NCBI GenBank assembly: GCA_016788625.1
Contig: JAEUQX010000318.1
Span: forward strand, 1 to 41,272
DNA length: 41,272 nucleotides
Direction of reading: 5' to 3'
DNA from: Anaerolineae bacterium
GTDB lineage: Bacteria; Chloroflexota; Anaerolineae; Aggregatilineales; Phototrophicaceae
Part shown: one piece after another, positions 23,764-32,350 of the stretch
Layout: each line of letters opens with the position of its first letter
How positions within the stretch are numbered: the first letter of the stretch is position 1
Notes under the pieces: model-generated
Seen by the model: only the letters and a program-made list of their open reading frames with translations
What the model was told of the DNA's origin: nothing
Database searches by the model: none
Translations under genes and position numbers: made by a program

Positions 23764-25251
23764 TTACTGTTCGCTCAGAATTGAGTCGGTGTCGATCTGG
23801 GCGCGCTGCAACCGCCCGCTGTAATCGACGTAGACCGACTTCCATTCCGTGAACGAGTCTAACCCGACCAGTCCAGCCTCGCGCATTCCATTGCCCGTGC
23901 CGCGCGTGCCGCCAAATGGGAACTGGATTTCCGCGCCTGTCGTTCCGTGATTGATGTAGACAATCCCTGTGGTCAGGTCACGGATAGCGCGGAAGGCGGC
24001 GTTTACGTTCTCCGTGAAGATGCTGCTGGACAGGCCATACGCAACTTCGTTGTTGACCTCGACAGCTTCTTCCAGGTTGTCGACCGCGATGACGGACAGT
24101 ACGGGGCCGAAGATTTCCTCACGCGCCAAGCGCATATCGCGAGTGACTTCCGTGAACAGCGTGGGTGCGTGGAAGTATCCTTTGCGATCGGGACGATAGC
24201 CCCCGATGACCAACTGCGCGCCTTCGTGCTTGCCGATTTCGACGTATTTCTCGACCTTGTCGCGGCCTTTCTGATTGACCAGCGGCCCCATATTAACCGT
24301 TTCATCCAGTCCACTGCCGAGTTTGAGGCTGCGCGCTTTCTCAACCAATGCTTCGACCAGTTGCGCGTGAATGCCCTTCTGAACGATCAGGCGACTGGTG
24401 GCAGTGCAGCGCTGGCCGGTGGTGCCGTAAGCGCTCCAGGTGATTGCCTCGACGGCCAGTTCCAGATTGGCGTCATCGAGGACGATGATGGCGTTCTTGC
24501 CACCCATCTCCAGGGTAACTTTCTTGCCAAGCGAGGCAGCCTGGGTATAAACCTTGAGACCCGTCTCGGTTGAACCCGTGAAGGAAATGATGCGGACATG
24601 CGGGTGGTTGACCAGCGCCGCTCCCGTCTCGCCCGCCCCTGTCACAAGGTTAAGGACCCCAGGCGGCAGGCCCGCTTCTTCAAACACTTTGACGAAGGCC
24701 GCGCTCACGGCAGGGGTATCCTCGCTGGGTTTCCAGACGACGGCATTGCCAGCGATCAGGGCAGGCAGCATCTTCCAGCTCGGCACCGCAACCGGGAAGT
24801 TCCAGGGGGTCACGAGACCAACCACACCTACTGAGTCACGCAGCGCCATGCCGAATTTGTTCGGCATTTCGACGGGCGCGGTATAGCCGAGCATACGCCG
24901 CCCTTCGCCGCCCATGTAGTACGCCATGTCGATGGCTTCCTGCACGTCACCGCGTGTTTCAATCAGAATCTTGCCCATTTCCTGGGTCATCAGCCGGGCG
25001 AGTTCTTCTTTGCGCTCAGTGAGTACCTGCGCAAAGCGGAACAGGATTTCACCCCGGCGCGGGGCAGGTGTGAGCCGCCAGTTCTTGTAGGCTTCGCGCG
25101 CAGCCTGTACCGCATCGTCCACATCTTCGGCAGTGCTGAGAGCAGCTGAAGTCAGGACTTCTTCGGTTGCAGGGTTGAGCGAATCAAACGTCTGCCCGGA
25201 TGCGGCTTCGACCCATTTCCCGGCGATATAGTTTCGTACAAGTTCACCCAT
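23764..25251 (-). CDS. Aldehyde dehydrogenase family protein
   Basis: A 495-residue NAD(P)-dependent aldehyde dehydrogenase that oxidises an aldehyde to the acid. Catalytic C282 (GQRCTATSR), general base E248 (LEMGGKN), N151 (TPWNFP) and the nucleotide-binding SFTGSTETG are present, and length is normal. The C-terminal TGAEIQFPFGGTRGTGNGMR places it near semialdehyde dehydrogenases, but the substrate cannot be fixed. It is a single-gene unit with a strong promoter (TTGACA-N17-TATACT) and a leader of about 70 bases. An inverted repeat upstream of the -35 suggests regulation. Confidence 0.93.
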   Translation of the reverse strand: MGELVRNYIAGKWVEAASGQTFDSLNPATEEVLTSAALSTAEDVDDAVQAAREAYKNWRLTPAPRRGEILFRFAQVLTERKEELARLMTQEMGKILIETRGDVQEAIDMAYYMGGEGRRMLGYTAPVEMPNKFGMALRDSVGVVGLVTPWNFPVAVPSWKMLPALIAGNAVVWKPSEDTPAVSAAFVKVFEEAGLPPGVLNLVTGAGETGAALVNHPHVRIISFTGSTETGLKVYTQAASLGKKVTLEMGGKNAIIVLDDANLELAVEAITWSAYGTTGQRCTATSRLIVQKGIHAQLVEALVEKARSLKLGSGLDETVNMGPLVNQKGRDKVEKYVEIGKHEGAQLVIGGYRPDRKGYFHAPTLFTEVTRDMRLAREEIFGPVLSVIAVDNLEEAVEVNNEVAYGLSSSIFTENVNAAFRAIRDLTTGIVYINHGTTGAEIQFPFGGTRGTGNGMREAGLVGLDSFTEWKSVYVDYSGRLQRAQIDTDSILSEQ

Positions 25252-25328
25252 GAAAAAGGCTCTCTTTCACGACAAATAAGCCTGCTGCAAAACACGTATT
25301 GTACGGGGTGAAATGAGGAACATGTGCA

Positions 25329-25357
25329 AGTATAAGTTTCGTCGAATCGTTTGTCAA
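25329..25357 (-). promoter_or_regulatory. Promoter of the aldehyde dehydrogenase gene
   Basis: On the minus strand a perfect TTGACA (25357-25352) and TATACT (25334-25329) are separated by exactly 17 bases. This is the closest match to consensus among the promoters I found. Confidence 0.8.
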
Positions 25358-25362
25358 GAAAT

Positions 25363-25405
25363 GCACAATCGGCGCGTGGACTACAACGTGAATTCACGAT
25401 TGTGC
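25363..25405. promoter_or_regulatory. Inverted repeat with nested palindrome upstream of the aldehyde dehydrogenase promoter
   Basis: GCACAATCG (25363-25371) and CGATTGTGC (25397-25405) form a perfect 9-bp inverted repeat. Overlapping its right arm is the 12-base palindrome CGTGAATTCACG (25387-25398). The left arm ends 6 bases from the -35. It may be an operator, or a weak terminator for the kinase gene ending at 25462 (ATTTCTT follows the stem). Confidence 0.5.
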
Positions 25406-25431
25406 CGCTTATTCTGCTGCCTGAGTTGACC

Positions 25432-25456
25432 GGGTTCGCGGGAGCGGATCGAACCC
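25432..25456 (-). other. Hairpin just after the sensor kinase stop
   Basis: GGGTTCG (25432-25438) pairs with CGAACCC (25450-25456), five bases past the kinase stop. No T run follows on the minus strand. It may protect the 3' end of the message. Confidence 0.35.
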
Positions 25457-25461
25457 AGAGA

Positions 25462-26577
25462 TCAATGCGTGTCTGCAATAGGCAGGCGGAACGAGAAGCT
25501 GCTGCCCTGGTCCACCTCGGTTTCGACGTGTATTCGTGTTTTATGGCGTTCCAGGATGAAACGGACGATAGCGAGGCCAATGCCCATGCCACCATACCGC
25601 TTGGTTGAGGAGCTGTCTACCTGATAAAACGAATCGAAGATGTGTGCGACATGGTCGCGCGGGATTCCGATACCGAAGTCGCGGATGGTAATTTCGACTT
25701 CGCGACTGTGCCGGCGGCAGGTGACCTCTACCGCTTTGCTGCTGAATTTGAGCGCGTTGTCCAGAATGAGTTGAATGGCAATCGCCAGCCGCTGTTTGTC
25801 ACCAAGCACGGGTGGAAGCTCATCCGGGATCGAAACCTTGATGCGTTCGACCTGGCTCTTGTGTTCCCAACTGCGCCGCAGGTTACGTATAGCTGAATCT
25901 ACGACTTCGCGCAGCAATACGGCTTCCAAGTCGCGTTTTTCAAGGCTCTCATTGATCAACTCGTTGAGCAGCGTGATATTGCGGACGACGGCTTCCAGGC
26001 GGGTGGTCGCGCCCATCGCCAGTTCTACCAGGGTCGTGTTATCCCCGGTATCTTCAGCCAGCAGGGCTACCGCTGACTTGACCTGGAGCAGGGGGGTGCG
26101 GAGTTCATGCGCGACATTACGGACAATCGCGTTTTTCAACAAATCAATCTCTTCTGAGCGGCGTCTTTCCATCTCCAGTTCGCGTTGCAGGCTTCGGGTT
26201 TGTTCCGCAAGCGCGTTGTTGAGTTCGGCCATCCGCTGCTGTTCTTGGTGTGCCCGAACCAACGGCGTGATCAGGAGGCTCAACTGGCGAGCTGGCATGG
26301 GAGGCAGGACAACATCCGCGCCGCTGAGATCATGGCTGTTTTCACTGAGGAGAACCAGCAGAGGGCGTTGGTATGGCGGACAGATGTCGCAGAACGCGGA
26401 CACGAACGCGCGTGCCGATTCGCCGGAGGATTCCACTACTAGGGCATGAAAAGCCTGAGATTTGTGCAGGCGGGCCGTCTCATCGGCAGAAGAGACACGC
26501 GTGCCATCACCAGGATCGAACGAAATGTCGAAGTATGCGATGCGGAGGGCCGCTTCAATGCCGTTCACGTACGCCAT
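25462..26577 (-). CDS. Soluble sensor histidine kinase with degenerate receiver-like N-terminus
   Basis: A 371-residue cytoplasmic kinase. Residues about 1-108 look like a receiver-type alpha/beta domain without a clear phospho-accepting Asp (FHALVVESSGE where receivers have LxxxD). A short coiled coil (110-150) leads to HisKA with intact H157 (NVAHELRTPL), and a HATPase with an N box (LILDNALKFSS), G1 (RDFGIGIP) and G2 (GMGIGLAIV). It should autophosphorylate, unlike the kinase-like protein encoded at 11676-15143. No partner response regulator is adjacent. The Shine-Dalgarno is weak. Confidence 0.9.
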   Translation of the reverse strand: MAYVNGIEAALRIAYFDISFDPGDGTRVSSADETARLHKSQAFHALVVESSGESARAFVSAFCDICPPYQRPLLVLLSENSHDLSGADVVLPPMPARQLSLLITPLVRAHQEQQRMAELNNALAEQTRSLQRELEMERRRSEEIDLLKNAIVRNVAHELRTPLLQVKSAVALLAEDTGDNTTLVELAMGATTRLEAVVRNITLLNELINESLEKRDLEAVLLREVVDSAIRNLRRSWEHKSQVERIKVSIPDELPPVLGDKQRLAIAIQLILDNALKFSSKAVEVTCRRHSREVEITIRDFGIGIPRDHVAHIFDSFYQVDSSSTKRYGGMGIGLAIVRFILERHKTRIHVETEVDQGSSFSFRLPIADTH

Positions 26578-26656
26578 TGGTGTTTCTCAGGTTGTTCACT
26601 ACTGTTGTGTTGCGACTTCAATCGTATCACAGATAGCCCTCTCACACAGATAACAT

Positions 26657-27856
26657 TCATTTACATTTGCCGATGGTCTGGCAAAGCTGATTAATATGCA
26701 AGCGATCATGCTGGGCGGTGAAGTGCGCCATTTCCAGGAAGGTGGTCGGGCCAAAGATACTGTGGCGGGCACGCCGCTGCCAGGGGTTGTTTTCGGCGGC
26801 AGTCTGCAACCAGGCGAGGGTTTGCTGCCGTTGTTCGCTGAAACTGCGCGCGGCTCGGAAGCCATCTGACTCACATGCGGCGGCGTGCTGCGGACCAGGC
26901 GGTGGCGGCGGGCTGACCAGGAACGGATTGTCTTCCGCGATGATGCGTTCCAGTCGTGGGCGCTGTACTTTGGTTTCACTTTCAACGAGGTGGCAGATGA
27001 TCTGAATGGGTGACCATTCGTCCGGGTCAGGGTGCTGCGGCCAATAGTGCGGCTTGGCGTCTGCCAGCGTGCCGAACACAGCGCCGATGTTGCCGCGCAG
27101 TTCGGGTTCGATCATTTCAGGCTTCAGCATCTGAGGCGTGAGTGTATCCAGCCAATCTGTGTCAAGGATCTGATTGTAGAAGTCTTGCAGGGTACCACTG
27201 CTGGCAATTGATGGTGCTGCGCCGTTGTGGAGGACGTGGTAGGCCTGCAGGCCAGCGCGCAGAGCAGGGGCGATGTCATTGTGAGGATTGTCGCCAACCA
27301 TGAGCGCCTCGTCTGGTTCTATGCCAACGCGCGCAACAATCTCAGCGAAGTAGGCAGGATCTGGTTTGGTGAAATGCATATTCCCTGCGTGGGTGACGAG
27401 GGCATAGGCGGAAAAATCATCGGGGATGCCTGCCCAGTTCAGCCGCTGGCGAATCGCTTCTGGTGGATAGAGTGGATTGGTCGCGATGACCAGAGCGCAG
27501 CCACGATCTTGCAGATGCTTGATGAGCATGGGGACGAATTCGCCGCATGGCTGCGTGTAACTGCGTAACCGCGCATAATCCTCGGCATAGAAGGTCGCAA
27601 AAGACGCCTGAACAGCCTCTACGCTTCTTCCCATGCTTGCTGCGATTGATTCGGTGGCAAGCTCCAGATTGGTGCGGTGAAAGTCGTGCGGCGAGGTCAT
27701 GGCACGCATGGACTTTAGAATCGCCTGCGAAGTGTTGTCGATGCCCCACTGTCGTGAAAAATGCTGCTCGATCAGCGCCAGGTAAGCCGGGATCGATTTG
27801 TCATCCGGGTTATGCAGCAGTGTGTTATCAAGGTCGAGCAATACGGCTTTAATCAT
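26657..27856 (-). CDS. HAD-family hydrolase fused to a DinB/YfiT-like domain
   Basis: A 399-residue fusion. The N-terminal part (about 1-235) is a HAD phosphatase: nucleophile motif D8-L-D10-N-T, motif II ATNP, K164 in TKPDP, and GDNPHNDI with D189 and D194. The C-terminal part (about 258-397) resembles the four-helix DinB superfamily, with candidate metal ligands in CHLVESE (H289) and in AHFTAQHDRLHINQ. DinB-type enzymes are metal-dependent thiol or transferase enzymes, often linked to detoxification. The ATG at 27856 is chosen because it overlaps the previous stop by 8 bases and begins right before the HAD motif; a start at 27886 is possible. Substrates unknown. Confidence 0.85.
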   Translation of the reverse strand: MIKAVLLDLDNTLLHNPDDKSIPAYLALIEQHFSRQWGIDNTSQAILKSMRAMTSPHDFHRTNLELATESIAASMGRSVEAVQASFATFYAEDYARLRSYTQPCGEFVPMLIKHLQDRGCALVIATNPLYPPEAIRQRLNWAGIPDDFSAYALVTHAGNMHFTKPDPAYFAEIVARVGIEPDEALMVGDNPHNDIAPALRAGLQAYHVLHNGAAPSIASSGTLQDFYNQILDTDWLDTLTPQMLKPEMIEPELRGNIGAVFGTLADAKPHYWPQHPDPDEWSPIQIICHLVESETKVQRPRLERIIAEDNPFLVSPPPPPGPQHAAACESDGFRAARSFSEQRQQTLAWLQTAAENNPWQRRARHSIFGPTTFLEMAHFTAQHDRLHINQLCQTIGKCK

Positions 27857-28205
27857 CGTCGGTTTCAAGCGCTTTCCAGAACACATCTAACCCAGGGCGT
27901 TCAGCGTTGCACTGCGAACACCCTGTGAATGCATCCTCAATGTCAACACGGTGCTTGATGCAGGAGGCCGTGACCTCAATCCTGCGTCCCAGGCCTAGCA
28001 GGCGCGGTTTGATCGTCAATTTCAATTCCAGATGCGGGCTGGCGTTAGCATTTCGAATATCCGGCACGGTGCACTGCGAACAGTCAACCGGACGCCATTG
28101 CATGGACGCCGGGTTATCGCGTGCTAACCGACACTCCTGAACATTTCGCCCACGGTGAAAATCTTCGTAGTAATGCGCGCATTCTTTTCCGGCCGGTGTA
28201 CGCAT
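27849..28205 (-). CDS. Small Cys-rich protein, possible zinc or metal binder
   Basis: A 118-residue protein I cannot place in a family. Seven cysteines are arranged with two CSQC motifs (DCSQC in the middle, GCSQC near the end), plus KEC, QEC and ASC. The first half (HYYEDFHRGRNVQECRL, WRPVDCSQCTVPDI) reads like a compact metal-binding module. The second half has beta strands (LELKLTIKPRLL, RRIEVTASC). It has no signal peptide or membrane helix. Its stop overlaps the HAD-DinB start by 8 bases, so the two are coupled. Confidence 0.75.
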   Translation of the reverse strand: MRTPAGKECAHYYEDFHRGRNVQECRLARDNPASMQWRPVDCSQCTVPDIRNANASPHLELKLTIKPRLLGLGRRIEVTASCIKHRVDIEDAFTGCSQCNAERPGLDVFWKALETDDD

Positions 28206-28251
28206 GACCTATCCTTAGTCTGAAACGACCTCGAATTGATTGTAGCGAATT

Positions 28252-31074
28252 TCAGCCCAGATTGAGCCACTTTCGCGCTGCCTTGGGGAGCGCCTCTAAT
28301 GCGCCATACTGGACGGTACAATCGGGCAGCGCCTCCAGAAATTCCTGTCCGTATTTCTTCGACATGATGCGGCGGTCAAATATGGCGACAACGCCGCGAT
28401 CGGTCTCACTGCGAATGAGTCGGCTAAACCCCTGGCGAAATCGGAGAATGGCATCGGGCAGGTTGTAGTTGTTGAATGCATCATCATAGGTCTCCGCGCG
28501 GGCAGCGAAGACGGGTTCATTCGGCACCGAGAAAGGCAGCTTGGTGATGATCAGTCCGCTGAGTGAATCGCCCGGAATATCGACCCCTTCCCAGAAGCTC
28601 TTTGTGCCAAGCAGAACCGCACGGTTGGTTGACTTGAAAGTGTCGAGCAGATTCTGCCGACTGCTGGCTTCTGTCTGATCATAGACCTTGATGTCGCCCA
28701 GAGAAAGCCTCGGCGTGATGGTCTGTGCCGTCTGACGAAGCTGGGTGTAACTGGTGAACAGCACGAGCAGTCGCCCGCCGAGGGCAGCGGCGAGTTCAAT
28801 GATGCCGCGTTCGACCATTTGTTGGTAGGCGGTACGCTCATTTGGGTCGGCCATGTCATTCGGGATATAGAGCAGCGTCGAAGAACGGTAGTCAAAGGGT
28901 GAGGCGATTTCTGTCGTCGAAAAGTGATCAGCCGCGAGACGGTGGCGGATGTAGTCGAAGTTGCCATTCGCCCGCAGGGTAGCACTGGTCAGAATCACTG
29001 TATCCTTTTTGTCCCAGATGTTCTGTTTGATGTGTGTCCCGACATTGAGGGGCGCGGTGTTGAGCGACAGGTACTCCAGGTTTTGCCCTGAGTTGATCCA
29101 GTAGATTGTGTTATTGTCAGGTTCGCGGATGATTGCATTGAGTGCGCCGCGCGTCTTAGAGAGAAACTCGGCGAAAGATGAAAGGCTGCTCACCAGGTTA
29201 TCAAAGTCTGGAATAGCATACTGTTTGAGCCGGGCAAGACCCTGAATGAGATACAGCAACCGATCGTGGATCGCCGCGAAGTATTCGTCCAGTTCGCTCC
29301 AGGTATTCTGCACCGCGCCGAGGGTGCCTTTCGTGTACAATTCGGGGGTGAGCCGAACCTGCGCCGCGTAATCACCGCCGCGACTGTCGTTTGTCAAACG
29401 CTTGAAGATGTTGCGGAAGTCGATGAACAGCGAACGTATGCCGGCTTCCATTCCTGCTGCGGCCTCACTGACGGTATCGACAAAGGCTGTGAACTGCGTA
29501 AGGTGCTTGGCAGGGATCACTGGCGTGGCGTTGGCGAGGAGCGTGCCAAGCAGCCCGCGACGCTTCGTACCCAGTTCGCTAAGGCGGCGGCGCAGTGCGG
29601 TTTCATCGATGCGCAGGCTGAGGGTGCTGGTGGTAGCATCTTCGAGCTGGTGGGCTTCCTCAATGATGAGATGGCGATACGCAGGCATTATGGGGTTGTC
29701 TTCCATGCTGTCCGAAACGAGGAGGGCATGGTTGATGATGAGGAGCTGTGCCGATTCCGCGGCCTTGCGCGCCCTATGAAATGGACATGCTCCGCCCATC
29801 ACCCCCTCACAGGTCTCTGCGCTGCATCCTCCATCGGCGGCGCTAAGGCGTGCCCAGGCAGCGTGTTCGGCTCCGCCGCGCAGCGAAAGCTCACCCTTGT
29901 CGCCGCTGCTGCTTTCTAACAGCCAGACGAGCACTTTTGCGAGAACGCGGAGTTCGTCGAGCGATTCGGGCCCGCGCTGGCGGGCTGCTTCCAGGCGGCG
30001 CGGGCAGAGGTAATACTCGCGATCTTTGAGCAACGCAGCAGAAATGGGCTGGTCAAGGGCTGCATTTACGGTAGGGATGTCTTTGAGCAGCAGTTGTTCC
30101 TGTAAAGTGCTGGTATTGGTGGAGATGACGACGCGCTCCGCGTTAAGCTGTCCCCAGCGCGCGGCAGGGAGCAAATAGGCGATGGACTTTCCGCTGCCAC
30201 TACCAGCTTCAATCAATGCTTGTTTGGTGCCGTTAAAGGCTTCGGCAACCGCGTGCAGCATCTCGACCTGCTGATAGCGCTGCTGGTAACCGGGAATCTG
30301 TTGGGCGAGAGTGCCTTCGCTGTTCATCATCGCTGTCAGATCGGCGATTGGCAGCAATTGGCGTGTATTGTTGGGCACGAGAGGTGGCGCGGCAGGCGCA
30401 GGACTGAATATATTGAGCGGCATGAGCTGTGGCGGGGCAGTGTCCAGGCCATGTTCATCCAAAGCGGCTTCAAATACGCGCCTGCTGGTCCAATCAAACC
30501 CAGTGGATGCATGGATGATTTCGCGCAGCGTTTCTGGCGGGAGTTCGAGCGCGCGCTGCCAGAGCGCCCAGTATAACAATCCTGCGGCGCGTGCATCTTC
30601 CAATGCGCGGTGGGCTTCATCAAGTTGAATGTTGGCAAACTGACACAGACTGGAGAGGTTGTAGCGGGGCGCACGCGGCAGCAGCACTGGCGCGAGATCA
30701 AGTGTATCCAACGAGAGATTGCTCTGGAAAAGACCGAGGCGCTGCAAGAAAGCGAGGTCGAAGGCAATATTATGGCCGATAATTGGCGCGCTGCCGACAA
30801 AAGCGCGAATGGCCGGGATAACTTCGATGATGCGCGGTGCGGGCGGTCGGGCAGGTTGTGTCGCTGTGCCTGGCCGTGCCTGGAAATCCTGGTCGGTGAT
30901 GCCCGTGAGGAAGGTGATATAGTCGGGTAAGGGGCGGTCAGGGTTGATCAGCGTGGCGTATTCATCAACGACCTGTCCGTCAATCAGACGGACAGCCCCG
31001 ATTTCAATGATGGCGTCCGCGCCGGCGTCCAGTCCGGTGGTCTCCAGGTCGAGTGCTATTAATTCGCCGCGCAT
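28252..31074 (-). CDS. dinG: DinG-family helicase with N-terminal DEDDh exonuclease
   Basis: A 940-residue DNA repair enzyme. Residues 1-175 are a DnaQ-type 3'-5' exonuclease with D9, E11 (DLET), H101-N-x-x-x-D106, and H155/D160. The superfamily 2 helicase follows: Walker A GSGSGKS (291-297), box II EEAH (472-475) and C-terminal motifs (TKSFWEGVDIPGD, RFRQGFSRLIR). Four cysteines, C357, C417, C422 and C430, are spaced as in the XPD/DinG Fe-S domain. The length matches the exonuclease-DinG proteins of Firmicutes (about 930), which are generally described without a cluster, so having both is of note. Upstream lies a minus-strand TATACT (31134-31129) with a poor -35. Confidence 0.93.
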   Translation of the reverse strand: MRGELIALDLETTGLDAGADAIIEIGAVRLIDGQVVDEYATLINPDRPLPDYITFLTGITDQDFQARPGTATQPARPPAPRIIEVIPAIRAFVGSAPIIGHNIAFDLAFLQRLGLFQSNLSLDTLDLAPVLLPRAPRYNLSSLCQFANIQLDEAHRALEDARAAGLLYWALWQRALELPPETLREIIHASTGFDWTSRRVFEAALDEHGLDTAPPQLMPLNIFSPAPAAPPLVPNNTRQLLPIADLTAMMNSEGTLAQQIPGYQQRYQQVEMLHAVAEAFNGTKQALIEAGSGSGKSIAYLLPAARWGQLNAERVVISTNTSTLQEQLLLKDIPTVNAALDQPISAALLKDREYYLCPRRLEAARQRGPESLDELRVLAKVLVWLLESSSGDKGELSLRGGAEHAAWARLSAADGGCSAETCEGVMGGACPFHRARKAAESAQLLIINHALLVSDSMEDNPIMPAYRHLIIEEAHQLEDATTSTLSLRIDETALRRRLSELGTKRRGLLGTLLANATPVIPAKHLTQFTAFVDTVSEAAAGMEAGIRSLFIDFRNIFKRLTNDSRGGDYAAQVRLTPELYTKGTLGAVQNTWSELDEYFAAIHDRLLYLIQGLARLKQYAIPDFDNLVSSLSSFAEFLSKTRGALNAIIREPDNNTIYWINSGQNLEYLSLNTAPLNVGTHIKQNIWDKKDTVILTSATLRANGNFDYIRHRLAADHFSTTEIASPFDYRSSTLLYIPNDMADPNERTAYQQMVERGIIELAAALGGRLLVLFTSYTQLRQTAQTITPRLSLGDIKVYDQTEASSRQNLLDTFKSTNRAVLLGTKSFWEGVDIPGDSLSGLIITKLPFSVPNEPVFAARAETYDDAFNNYNLPDAILRFRQGFSRLIRSETDRGVVAIFDRRIMSKKYGQEFLEALPDCTVQYGALEALPKAARKWLNLG

Positions 31075-31231
31075 GTGCCGGCTCCCCCGTGTAAATGTGA
31101 TTGCGGTTCATTCGGTGAATGTGCGCGGAGTATAACACACCTGCGATCAAAAACGCTCCGCGTGTACGACAGCGTGACGCCGTATTGAGCTGTGAAAGTC
31201 ACCAGCGGTGGCGGACGAGGTTAGAGCGAAC

Positions 31232-31948
31232 TCACTCTTTCAGGATGTATTCCTCAAAGGCTTCGGCGGTCCAGGGCAGTGCTGGTTTGAAGAATTCCTG
31301 GTAGATGGCCTGGGCGTAGACGCGGATTTCATATTGGGCATCGTCCGCCATGCGCAGCTTAAGGAAATGCATAAGGTTATGTGCGTCTACTTTGGCGACC
31401 CAGGTGTAATAGACATTGAATCCCGGTAGGAAGAAACGTGCCATCTCCTTGGAGACGCCCGCTCTGAGGGTTTCTTCATAAAGCGTGTAGCTCTGTTCGT
31501 AGTGTGCCAGGAGCTTCTGCGTCAGCAGCGCGTTGGTCTCTGCATCGACTTCGCCTTCGCTGGCCTGTTTATTGCTGGCGGCCTGCTTACGCCAGACCGG
31601 AGGGACGTAGAAATCATTCTCCTCAAACGGTGTATAACGGCCGGACTGTGCATTGAAGTTCCACACCCGGTGACGTGCCCACTGCCACCACGTCACGAGT
31701 GGCGCGCGGACACGGAACTTGAACTCGACCATCTCAAACGGCGAGGTATGGCGATTTCGCAGCAGGTAAAAGAGCAGCTTCTTGTCCTTCTCATCGCCTT
31801 TGCTCTCGCCCAGGAAACTGACGCGGGCGGCGTTGACAATCGCCAGATCGCCAGATACGCCTGTGGCGGGATGCGGCAGCATGTCGATGAGTTCAAGCCA
31901 CCCTTTATCGAGCAGGGGGACACGTTTGCCAATCAAGTTCTCTGTCAA
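31232..31948 (-). CDS. thyX: Flavin-dependent thymidylate synthase
   Basis: Makes dTMP from dUMP using methylene-tetrahydrofolate and FAD, replacing ThyA. At 238 residues the ThyX signature is complete: RHR (92-94), seven residues, then S102 (ARHRVWNFNAQSGRY). RHTSPFEMVEFKF and the C-terminal AHNLMHFLKLRMADDAQYEI are also typical. It lies 18 bases after the PqqD-like gene and ends a run of closely spaced genes starting at yebC, so it is likely part of that operon. Confidence 0.95.
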   Translation of the reverse strand: MTENLIGKRVPLLDKGWLELIDMLPHPATGVSGDLAIVNAARVSFLGESKGDEKDKKLLFYLLRNRHTSPFEMVEFKFRVRAPLVTWWQWARHRVWNFNAQSGRYTPFEENDFYVPPVWRKQAASNKQASEGEVDAETNALLTQKLLAHYEQSYTLYEETLRAGVSKEMARFFLPGFNVYYTWVAKVDAHNLMHFLKLRMADDAQYEIRVYAQAIYQEFFKPALPWTAEAFEEYILKE

Positions 31949-31966
31949 GTTGTCACTCCGAGTATG

Positions 31967-32341
31967 TCAGGGCTTTAGCCAACCAGATGCGATTAAGCTG
32001 CGGTGCGTTTGCTCTGCGTCCTGGTCTTCCTGTGGGAAGCAGAGGTGATAGGGCGGGTCAACGGGATGATCGAGCTGGAACATCAACCCTTCGCTGCACA
32101 ATACCATCAGCACCATGGGAGCGGCAACGAGCATCGAGTCGGTGGATTGGTGCAGCCAGCCTGCCAAATCGCCCGCGATGACCCGCAGCGTGGTTCGTCC
32201 GTCCGCGCGCAACCAGACTTCGCTGCTGAGCGCATCCAGCATAATGAGGCGATTCTGATAACGGTTATGGACGGCAACCGAGTCTGAGAGCAGGGTATAC
32301 ATGCCGTCGCGTTGCGGGTATTGATCGAGCGATGAAGCCAT
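31967..32341 (-). CDS. PqqD-like small protein
   Basis: A 124-residue protein whose middle fits the PqqD/RRE pattern: a buried strand (RLIMLDALSSEVWLRADGRT) followed by helices (TLRVIAGDLAGWL). PqqD domains bind leader peptides of ribosomally made natural products and present them to a modifying enzyme. No radical SAM enzyme or precursor peptide is visible nearby. It sits 9 bases after ruvA and 18 before thyX. The assignment is moderate; it may be a structural relative with another task. Confidence 0.65.
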   Translation of the reverse strand: MASSLDQYPQRDGMYTLLSDSVAVHNRYQNRLIMLDALSSEVWLRADGRTTLRVIAGDLAGWLHQSTDSMLVAAPMVLMVLCSEGLMFQLDHPVDPPYHLCFPQEDQDAEQTHRSLIASGWLKP

Positions 32342-32350
32342 GAGATTAAC

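Noticed and set aside
25432-25460. tRNA-like T-arm sequence on the minus strand (GGGTTCGATCC)
   Set aside because: No matching T stem, anticodon arm or acceptor stem can be formed; it is a simple hairpin.
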